Assembly: GCA_017412115.1 (NCBI GenBank)
Contig: JAFPYR010000081.1
Span: 1 to 54,558, forward strand
Direction: 5' to 3'
Source: Bacteroidales bacterium
Lineage (GTDB): Bacteria > Bacteroidota > Bacteroidia > Bacteroidales > UBA3824
Length of the DNA: 54,558 bases
Shown: piece after piece, positions 44,392 to 50,760 of the stretch
How positions within the stretch are numbered: the first letter of the stretch is position 1
Layout of the letters: every line of letters begins with the position of its first letter
Translations under genes and position numbers: made by a program
The notes under the pieces: generated by a model
Told to the model about the DNA's origin: nothing
Databases searched by the model: none
Seen by the model: only the letters and a program-made list of their open reading frames with translations

Positions 44392-45924
44392 ATGGAAAAC
44401 ACAAAGGCGGCGATAAAGCGATGGAAGATCTTGGGCGATAATATCAACGCGATGTCAACGGTAAATACTGCCGAGGGTATCGCCGAAAAGATTGCGCGTA
44501 CGAAAAAAAGCAAAACGGATTTTGCATTTTTTGTGTCGTACTATTTCCCGCACTACTGCACCGACAATAAGACCAGTGCAATAATTCCGCCGGCAAAGTT
44601 TCACTCTCAGGCAGCTAAGACTATCATAAAAAATGCCGACTTACGGGCTGTGTTTCAATGGCCTCGCGGTCATGCCAAGAGTACTTACATGGATATTATA
44701 ATTCCGATGTGGCTGATGATTCAGGACAAAAGACAACTTAATGTTATGGTCTTGGTTGGAAAGTCGGAGGACAACGCCTGTACGCTCCTTGGCGACTTGC
44801 AGGCGGAGTTGCAATTCAACAACAGGTTTATTCATGATTTCGGCTCTAAATACAATGCCGGCGACTGGCAGGAAGGACAATTTGTAACCTCTGACGGCAT
44901 AGCCTTCTTTGCGCTTGGTCGCGGACAAAGTCCTCGCGGTCTCAGGTACAGGAGCAACCGTCCCGACTACATCGTTATCGACGACCTCGACGACGATGAA
45001 CTGTGCCGCAACGAAAAGAGAGTTTCAGACCTTTCAAACTGGATTAAAGAGGCACTCTTCGGCTGTTTTGGTGCAAAGGGCGGACGTTTTATAATGGTGG
45101 GAAACCTTATTGCTAAAAACTCCGTGCTACAAAAAATTATGGATTCCAAAGGTGTAACGGTTTCAAAAATCAATATCGTAGACTCCAAAGGTAAACCCTC
45201 TTGGCCGGAACTATGGAGTCCCGAAAAGATTAAGGATATAGAACTGTTTATGGGTTACCGCTCTTTTCAAAAGGAATATATGAATAATCCTATAATTGAG
45301 GGAACAGTTTTTCAAAAGAAAGACATCGTGTTTGGTAGCGTTTTGAAGCCTTCGCAATATGCGGCGTTAGTGTGCTATACCGACCCGTCGTTCAAATCGT
45401 CTGCCACTGCCGACTATAAGGCAACGGCACTGGTAGGGATAACCTCAGACGGTTATTTTCATATTCTAAAAATGTATGCAGCGCAGACAACAGTTACTGA
45501 AATGGTACGCTGGCATTACGAGATTATGAATTTTGTCGGCAATGCTAATTGTCGCTATATGATAGAGGCTAACTTTATGCAAGACCTCCTGTTGGACGAG
45601 TTCAAGAAAGAGGGTGAACAACGCGGCAAACATATTCCGATAATCGGCGACAAACGCTCCAAAGGCGACAAGTTTGCACGTATAGAGGCAATGCAACCGC
45701 TATGGGAACGCTCTCTTGTAATCATCAACGAAAAGGAAAAGGAGTCTCCGGGTGTATTGATTCTGATTGATCAGTTGCTATCGTTTCAAAAAGGCAGCCG
45801 CGCTCACGATGACGCACCCGATGCCGTGGAATCCGCAATCTGGCAACTAAACAGAACTCACAAAATAGACGCTTTTCCCGTGGTAATGCACTCACGCAAA
45901 GAACTGCGGAAACACTGGTATTAA
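44392..45924 (+). CDS. Terminase large subunit
   Basis: Packaging ATPase and nuclease of 510 residues from the ATG at 44392 (MENTKAAIKRW); an in-frame TTG at 44365 lies in repeat sequence and is rejected. Walker A is QWPRGHAKSTYMD (about residue 89) and Walker B YIVIDDLDDDE (about 193). The RNase H-like nuclease begins at CYTDPSFKSSATADYKA (about 328), with DAPDAVESAIWQLN near the end carrying the last acid. This type packs headful Mu-like DNA. Confidence 0.93.
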   Translation: MENTKAAIKRWKILGDNINAMSTVNTAEGIAEKIARTKKSKTDFAFFVSYYFPHYCTDNKTSAIIPPAKFHSQAAKTIIKNADLRAVFQWPRGHAKSTYMDIIIPMWLMIQDKRQLNVMVLVGKSEDNACTLLGDLQAELQFNNRFIHDFGSKYNAGDWQEGQFVTSDGIAFFALGRGQSPRGLRYRSNRPDYIVIDDLDDDELCRNEKRVSDLSNWIKEALFGCFGAKGGRFIMVGNLIAKNSVLQKIMDSKGVTVSKINIVDSKGKPSWPELWSPEKIKDIELFMGYRSFQKEYMNNPIIEGTVFQKKDIVFGSVLKPSQYAALVCYTDPSFKSSATADYKATALVGITSDGYFHILKMYAAQTTVTEMVRWHYEIMNFVGNANCRYMIEANFMQDLLLDEFKKEGEQRGKHIPIIGDKRSKGDKFARIEAMQPLWERSLVIINEKEKESPGVLILIDQLLSFQKGSRAHDDAPDAVESAIWQLNRTHKIDAFPVVMHSRKELRKHWY

Positions 45925-45989
45925 TGGACAATTGAAAATTGACAATTGAAAATGGACAATTGACAATTCACAATTCACAATTCATAATT
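45925..45989. repeat. AATTGACA / AATTCACA array before DUF1320 gene
   Basis: Eight units: AATTGAAA, AATTGACA and AATTCACA, ending AATTCATAATT next to the start at 45998. Confidence 0.8.
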
Positions 45990-45997
45990 AATAAAAA

Positions 45998-46417
45998 ATG
46001 GATTTTATAACAGAAAATGATTTTGACGTGCAGGTAAGGCAGGAGATACTCAACCTCCTCGACGGTTCAGACGATAAAACCGCAGTGGAACTTGCTACAC
46101 GTATGGCAACCGACCAAATAACGCAATATATCGGCGGTAAATACGACTGTAAGACCATTTTTGCAGCCGAAGGCGACAAACGCGACCATTTTATTGTGAT
46201 GATAACAATAGATATACTTCTGTATCATCTTTGGGCAAAACGTGCACCGCGCAAAATTCCTGAATACCGTGTAACAAGGTATCAAGATGCGCTTGATTGG
46301 TTAAAATCAGTTGGCAGCGGTGAACTTCAATCTGCTTTACCACAACTGCCCGATGACGAATATATTGGTCTAATCAGCATAAAAAGTAAGTACGAACCGA
46401 ATAATCACAAGTATTGA
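45998..46417 (+). CDS. DUF1320 head-tail protein (Mu gp36-like)
   Basis: A 139-residue protein with MDFITENDFDVQVRQEILNL, TRMATDQITQYIGGKYDC and ITIDILLYHLWAKRAPRKIP, the core pattern of DUF1320, a head completion protein. In Mu it lies after the capsid gene; here it is between terminase and portal. The next gene starts 2 bases after its stop. Confidence 0.87.
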   Translation: MDFITENDFDVQVRQEILNLLDGSDDKTAVELATRMATDQITQYIGGKYDCKTIFAAEGDKRDHFIVMITIDILLYHLWAKRAPRKIPEYRVTRYQDALDWLKSVGSGELQSALPQLPDDEYIGLISIKSKYEPNNHKY

Positions 46418-46419
46418 GA

Positions 46420-47583
46420 ATGAATACAATTTTTTCAAATATAATTGCAGGGTTCAAAGATCAGACAAGAGCGGATATTCAAAAATGGCGTTACGCACTA
46501 AAACTGGCGCAAAGTCCAGTAAATCCGCGGTCATACACCTTGCAAGACCTTTACGACAACTTGGAAAGCGACGGTCATTTTTTGGCACAAAAAGAGTTAA
46601 GAAAAACCGCGACTTCGGGTTATGGCTTTTCTATAATCGACAAAAAGACCGGAGAAGTAAATCAAGAAAAAACAGATTTCTTTTGCGGCGAATGGTTTTA
46701 CAACTTTTTGGATTATGTATTGGACAGCATTTTCAAAGGGTTTACGCTGATAGAACTGACCGACCCCAAAAATCTGAAGTTTGAAGTTTTGCCGCGCCGC
46801 AATGTTGTCGGGGGGCTCGGTATTGTACTACGCGATATTGGCGACAATACAGGTATTGATTTTAATGCAAAGGAATTTCAAAACACATTAATCAAAGTTG
46901 GTAAACCGTCAGATCTCGGACTAATGGCAGATCTATGCGGGCAATTGATATGGAAACGCAATGCACAACAGTCGTGGGCGGAGTTCACGGAAAGGTTTGG
47001 TATGCCGCTGATCACAGCCACTACAAACCAAACTTCACCGGCAGATATCAGACAATTGGATGAGATGTTAGCGGCTTTGGGAGAGTCAGCGCGTGCGGTA
47101 TTGCCCGAAGGAACAACTATGAACGTAACGCCTTTTGCCGGTACTGACGCGTATAAGGTTTACGATGCTCAAATAGAACGTATCAACGCCGAAATATCCA
47201 AGCCGATAATAGGCGGAACGATGGTAACAGACGACGGAAGTTCAAGATCTCAATCCGAAGTGCATGAAAGAAACCTTGATGATAAACTTTCAGAGGCAGA
47301 CCGCCGAATGGTATCATTTGTTGTTAACGGGCAGTTAATACCGCTTTTAAACCGGTTTAAATACCCGTTTAATCCCGAAACCGACAAATTCCAATTTAAC
47401 CAATCATTTGAACTTAACCTGACAGAGCATTGGAATATTGTAAGCCAAATGATAACACAAGGTTATGAGATAGATGAAAAATGGCTCGCGCAGACTTTCA
47501 ACGTGCCGATTACAGGAAAGAGAGAAGCAATTGACAATTCACAATTGACAATTGACAATGCCCTGTACAGAAATTTTCGTTAG
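46420..47583 (+). CDS. Portal protein (DUF935, Mu gp29-like)
   Basis: The dodecameric DNA gate of the head. The ATG at 46420 is preferred over an in-frame TTG at 46414. Key segments: SYTLQDLYDNLESDGHFLAQ, FEVLPRRNVVGGLGIVLRD, WAEFTERFGMPLITATTNQT and VHERNLDDKLSEADRRMVSF. The last 16 residues after GKREA (IDNSQLTIDNALYRNFR) are read from an AATTGACA array, so the native C-terminus has been replaced. A second frame downstream of the array continues into the gpF gene. Confidence 0.87.
   Translation: MNTIFSNIIAGFKDQTRADIQKWRYALKLAQSPVNPRSYTLQDLYDNLESDGHFLAQKELRKTATSGYGFSIIDKKTGEVNQEKTDFFCGEWFYNFLDYVLDSIFKGFTLIELTDPKNLKFEVLPRRNVVGGLGIVLRDIGDNTGIDFNAKEFQNTLIKVGKPSDLGLMADLCGQLIWKRNAQQSWAEFTERFGMPLITATTNQTSPADIRQLDEMLAALGESARAVLPEGTTMNVTPFAGTDAYKVYDAQIERINAEISKPIIGGTMVTDDGSSRSQSEVHERNLDDKLSEADRRMVSFVVNGQLIPLLNRFKYPFNPETDKFQFNQSFELNLTEHWNIVSQMITQGYEIDEKWLAQTFNVPITGKREAIDNSQLTIDNALYRNFR
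47528..47560. repeat. AATTGACA array inside the portal 3' end
   Basis: Four units lie in coding sequence and are translated as DNSQLTIDN. Confidence 0.8.
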
Positions 47584-47609
47584 GCAGTTCCGAAGTAGAG
47601 ACGCAATGT

Positions 47610-48986
47610 TTGCGGCTCAAAGAAAAAGCCGAGTCGGAACTGCCAGAACTATACAGGCTCACGGATGGGGCAGTTGACAATGGACAATGGACAATTGACA
47701 ATGAGATTGTCGGCATCATAAAAGAATTGGCGCAGCGCATTTTTAACGGTGAAAAGATAACCTATGACCCCGACCTTTTGCGCATCACCGTAAAACCGTA
47801 CATAGACGGCATCGCCAAGGGCTACGGCAAGTCATTGGCGGACGTTGATTGGAACACGCCCGACTTTAAGACCTTACAGAAACTTACCGAGAATGTCTTC
47901 CAATTTTCCGCGTCCAAGGATTTCCACATCCTTTCTGATATGACCGCCGCATTGAAAGACAGTAACGGCAAACTGCGCTCGTTTGATGATTTCCAGGCGG
48001 AGGTTGACAAGATGAATGTCAAGTACAACGGCAACTGGTTAAGAACTGAATACAATCAGGCGGTTGCAGCCTCGCAAAATGCAGCTCGTTGGACTGACTT
48101 TGAGAAACACTCCAAGACGATGCCGTTTTTGCAATATCAGGCGGTGATGGATCAGAACACCCGCGCAGAACATGCCGCGCTTAATGGTGTAATCAAACGC
48201 ATAGACTCAGATTTTTGGGACAAATACTATCCGCCAAACGGCTGGGGCTGCCGCTGTGAAGTTATCCAACTGCCCGGCAAGAACTACAAGGAAACGCCGG
48301 ATCTGGACATCAAGTTTACAAAGGTGGATTCTATGTTTCAGGTCAACGTCGGCAAAAAAGGCGTGGTGTTTCCGAAAGGGCATCCGTATTTTATGGGGCA
48401 ATGTCAGAGGTGCAGCGGTCCAAAAACAGGATTGAGCAAAAACTACAACCCTGACAATGCACAATGCCAAGTATGCCTATTAGGACAAAAAGCGTGTGCG
48501 GAATACACAGGCGATTGTCTGAGACAGCATTATGTGCAGAAGGCAAATGAAAATATTGAGCGAATAAAACAAGGAATTGATAATGCGAAGGGAATAACAA
48601 TTGAAAACGAAGTTTTTCACAGTGGGAAAATGACGATTTTCAAGGGTAGCTTCAAAAAAATAAAGGAACACGGCGGTGAAAACGAACAACTGATTAAATA
48701 TATGTCTGAGTTCGACCTTAAAGATTTTAGTAATTGGAAATATGAAGGTTGGGGAGAAGTTGAGGCATATAAACCTGGGGACGACAAGTACAATCCCAAA
48801 AAAAGGAACAACGGACGACACGAAGACACAGAGTATTTCAATTATTACTCCATAGAAGTCAATGGAACGAAATTATGGGCAAATGTAAAAGTCCGTGTGG
48901 ATGGAGTAGGCGAAAACTTATATACGATTGAAAGCAAAAAGCCTAAAAAAATTAATCCTGGCGAATATAACAAAAAAGGACAATAA
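47610..48986 (+). CDS. Head morphogenesis protein (Mu gpF) fused to a C-terminal polymorphic-toxin-type domain
   Basis: The N-terminal half is Mu gpF: FEKHSKTMPFLQYQAVMDQN (about residue 165), then YPPNGWGCRCEVIQLPGKN and a cluster of cysteines in GQCQRCSGPKTG and NAQCQVCLLGQKACAEY. From about residue 320, FHSGKMTIFKGSFKKIKEHG and NYYSIEVNGTKLWANVKVRV then LYTIESKKPKK resemble PBECR/LPD3-type nuclease or associated domains often attached to gpF. Such a domain could be carried into the host with the DNA. The start is uncertain: a TTG at 47610 is the only candidate, the frame is open back to 47556, and an AATTGACA array (GAVDNGQWTIDNE) lies in the N-terminus. Confidence 0.75.
   Translation: MRLKEKAESELPELYRLTDGAVDNGQWTIDNEIVGIIKELAQRIFNGEKITYDPDLLRITVKPYIDGIAKGYGKSLADVDWNTPDFKTLQKLTENVFQFSASKDFHILSDMTAALKDSNGKLRSFDDFQAEVDKMNVKYNGNWLRTEYNQAVAASQNAARWTDFEKHSKTMPFLQYQAVMDQNTRAEHAALNGVIKRIDSDFWDKYYPPNGWGCRCEVIQLPGKNYKETPDLDIKFTKVDSMFQVNVGKKGVVFPKGHPYFMGQCQRCSGPKTGLSKNYNPDNAQCQVCLLGQKACAEYTGDCLRQHYVQKANENIERIKQGIDNAKGITIENEVFHSGKMTIFKGSFKKIKEHGGENEQLIKYMSEFDLKDFSNWKYEGWGEVEAYKPGDDKYNPKKRNNGRHEDTEYFNYYSIEVNGTKLWANVKVRVDGVGENLYTIESKKPKKINPGEYNKKGQ
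47671..47703. repeat. AATTGACA/GTTGACAATGGACA array inside the gpF gene
   Basis: Four units are translated as VDNGQWTIDN at residues about 22-31. Confidence 0.8.
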
Positions 48987-49038
48987 AGAATCCGAATCTA
49001 AGGTCTCAGCCCGAGTGGTTTTATTCCCTTTATTGTCC
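48978..49038. repeat. Inverted repeat across the gpF-fusion stop codon
   Basis: Two perfect 11-base arms (GGACAATAAAG and complement) enclose 39 bases. The left arm contains the last codons and stop of the gpF fusion. A long-stem terminator or a rearrangement scar is possible. Confidence 0.55.
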
Positions 49039-49053
49039 GCCACAAATATACAA

Positions 49054-49092
49054 ACAATTTTTGAACCAACAAATAAAAATTGAAAAAAAATG
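49054..49092 (+). repeat. Leader repeat, first copy
   Basis: ACAATTTTTGAACCAAC and the following AAATAAAAATTGAAAAAAAA lead directly to the ATG at 49090. A near-identical copy is at 49744-49781. Confidence 0.65.
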
Positions 49093-49281
49093 GAAAAAAA
49101 CGCACAACCCAAATACTTATCTCGCAAAGTGATTGACGACACAATCACCGCACGGAGCATTCAGGAACTGGACGAGAAACTTGCCGCACTTGGCATCACC
49201 GACGATTCAACGGTAGGAATACGGGCAGAGGTGCGGGCAATCATTCCAATGGAAACTAATCTTGAATTGGATCAGTCCTAA
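49090..49281 (+). CDS. Small hypothetical phage protein
   Basis: A 63-residue protein (MEKNAQPKYLSRKVIDDTIT ... ITDDSTVGIRAEVRAIIPME) with an acidic end. It has its own leader and overlaps the end of the convergent zinc-ribbon gene by 26 bases. No family was recognised. Confidence 0.55.
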   Translation: MEKNAQPKYLSRKVIDDTITARSIQELDEKLAALGITDDSTVGIRAEVRAIIPMETNLELDQS

Positions 49282-49474
49282 TGTATTTCGATTCTACAAA
49301 CGACAACTCCGTTTGTTCAATCAGGTCGGCAAGTTCCTGATGACAGGGCATAGTTAACTTGTAAGAATCGGCGGACGTGAGTTCTACTATCGGTCTATGT
49401 CCACACACAGGACACTGCAAATCCCTTATCGCCTTTACTATTTTAAGGGTGGTTTGATAACGAGTATTATTCAT
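49256..49474 (-). CDS. Small zinc-ribbon-like protein on the opposite strand
   Basis: The start at 49474 (MNNTRYQTTLKIVKAIRDLQ) is chosen over one at 49762 because the longer frame reads through the neighbouring pseudogene and palindrome. The 72-residue protein has CPVCGHRPIVELTSADSYKL then MPCHQEL, giving two Cys pairs or CxxC plus CH suited to zinc. It is the only leftward gene within the rightward operon besides the last one. A regulator or nuclease accessory is possible. Confidence 0.6.
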   Translation of the reverse strand: MNNTRYQTTLKIVKAIRDLQCPVCGHRPIVELTSADSYKLTMPCHQELADLIEQTELSFVESKYIRTDPIQD

Positions 49475-49553
49475 AATTCGCTGCTGTTTTTTAATTTGAA
49501 AACGGCGGTGAAGATACGAAAGACTAATTGTAAAACCAAATAAAAACAGAAAA

Positions 49554-49704
49554 ATGAACACAGATACCAAATTGCGCGACCGCATCCGCCGCCATCCGCC
49601 GCCTGAAACGCCTTTTGGATTCAAAAGACCGTCTGTTGGCGTCGCAAAAATCCTTTTATGAGGAAATGGACAAGGCAACCAAGGCGGACGCGCCCAAACC
49701 GTAG
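49554..49704 (+). pseudogene. Small phage gene broken by a 10-bp tandem duplication
   Basis: The frame starting at 49554 reads MNTDTKLRDRIRRHPP and is then out of phase. The unit CATCCGCCGC occurs twice in tandem at 49583-49592 and 49593-49602. Removing one copy restores a single frame: MNTDTKLRDRIRRLKRLLDS, KDRLLASQKSFYEEMDKATK, ADAPKP, ending at 49704. The restored 46-residue protein is helical and charged. Function unknown. Confidence 0.75.
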
Positions 49705-49728
49705 AGACGCAAAATTTTGCGTCTCTAC
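49701..49728. repeat. 28-bp perfect palindrome GTAGAGACGC family
   Basis: Arms GTAGAGACGCAAAA and its complement meet without a spacer. This dispersed palindrome type is widespread in bacteria of this group. A degenerate partial copy begins the gpF region at 47595. It could also work as a terminator of the broken small gene, whose stop lies inside it. Confidence 0.8.
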
Positions 49729-49743
49729 AACCAAACGGACAAA

Positions 49744-49781
49744 ACAATTTTTGAACAAACAAATAAAAATTGAAAAAAATG
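49744..49781 (+). repeat. Leader repeat, second (orphan) copy
   Basis: Nearly identical to 49054-49092, but the ATG at 49779 is followed by only two codons and TGA. A small palindrome CCGCAT-AAT-ATGCGG follows at 49791-49805. The gene it served seems lost. Confidence 0.65.
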
Positions 49782-49848
49782 ACAACGTGACCGCATAATA
49801 TGCGGCGGAATGAACAAAAAAAGTTAATATAATAAAAATACAGAAAAA

Positions 49849-50436
49849 ATGGACGTTAAAGACATATTAAAAGCATATTTCACCAAGAGCGCGTACCCTA
49901 CGGAGGCGCAGTACTCCGAACTGATTGAGGCGTTCATCACCTCCGACGAACTGGCTAACGCCTTGGAAGACTACATCAAGAAAAACACCGCAATCACCAC
50001 ATCCGACACAGTGACCCTTACAGGCACAAAGGCTCTGATATTCCGGCAGGGCGAAAACTCCGACAAGCCCGGCTTCACCATTTATAAGAAGGACGGCTCG
50101 GAGGCTGCGTTTTTTGAGTACAAGAACGAAGGAGGCGTCGCCGCCCTCGCCCTCGGCAACTACATCGACCACACCAAGCCGGGACAATACTCCGAAACCC
50201 AAATTGGATTCAGGTTACAGGACGCTGGCAACAAAATCTTTTATGCAGTCTTTGCGCCCAAGGTGGGCGCAGCCAAAAGCGAAAACCCAGACATCAGTAG
50301 CAACAAATACACACCTACCATATTCTATATACCCCTGCGCTTCAAAGTGGGCGACACCTACGTGATGGCAAGCACGGGCGGCACTGTTGATTTAACGCAA
50401 GCAATACAAACACTCATACAAAATGGAAACGACTGA
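49849..50436 (+). CDS. Fibre-like phage protein with YPTE attachment motif
   Basis: A 195-residue protein whose N-terminus DILKAYFTKSAYPTEAQYSE resembles that of the tail fibre at 32414 (K-x-x-F/Y...YPTE). The rest is beta-rich (TVTLTGTKALIFRQGENS, PTIFYIPLRFKVGDTYV). It may be a second fibre or a head fibre. The holin candidate starts 14 bases before its stop. From here on, codons are richer in G and C than in the portal region. Confidence 0.6.
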   Translation: MDVKDILKAYFTKSAYPTEAQYSELIEAFITSDELANALEDYIKKNTAITTSDTVTLTGTKALIFRQGENSDKPGFTIYKKDGSEAAFFEYKNEGGVAALALGNYIDHTKPGQYSETQIGFRLQDAGNKIFYAVFAPKVGAAKSENPDISSNKYTPTIFYIPLRFKVGDTYVMASTGGTVDLTQAIQTLIQNGND

Positions 50437-50743
50437 AATCGTAAACATATTCTCCACCTTCGGCTTCCCGACCGCGATGGTCATCGTGATGGGGTTTGCC
50501 CTTTGGAAGATGTACAGGAGCAACGAGGAAAAAAACCGCAAGACCTTGGAGGAATCCATCAAAATCCGCGACCAATACATCTCGTACATACAGATGTCAA
50601 ACGTGGAAATCACCGGCACCGCCAAGGAAAACGCCACCGCGCTCAAAGAAAACGCGGCTGCGCTCAAAGAAAACGCAGTGGCTCTCAACCGCTTTGTAAT
50701 GATACTCGAAAGGCTCGAAAAACAGTTGAAAATTGATAGTTAA
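50423..50743 (+). CDS. Single-helix holin-like protein with KENAxAL repeats
   Basis: The protein of 106 residues has one N-terminal membrane helix (FGFPTAMVIVMGFALWKMY) followed by a charged coiled coil, the layout of BhlA/UviB-type holins. Near residues 68-90 it has three repeats of the heptad KENAxAL. Position just before the tape measure is unusual for a holin, so a tail-associated membrane protein is the alternative. No lysin is found beside it. Confidence 0.55.
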   Translation: METTEIVNIFSTFGFPTAMVIVMGFALWKMYRSNEEKNRKTLEESIKIRDQYISYIQMSNVEITGTAKENATALKENAAALKENAVALNRFVMILERLEKQLKIDS

Positions 50744-50760
50744 TCCAATCACTTGACACT

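Noticed and set aside
49475..49762. N-terminal extension of the zinc-ribbon gene to 49762
   Set aside because: It reads through the palindrome and antisense to the broken small gene, and the extra residues look random; MNNTRYQ at 49474 is the natural start.
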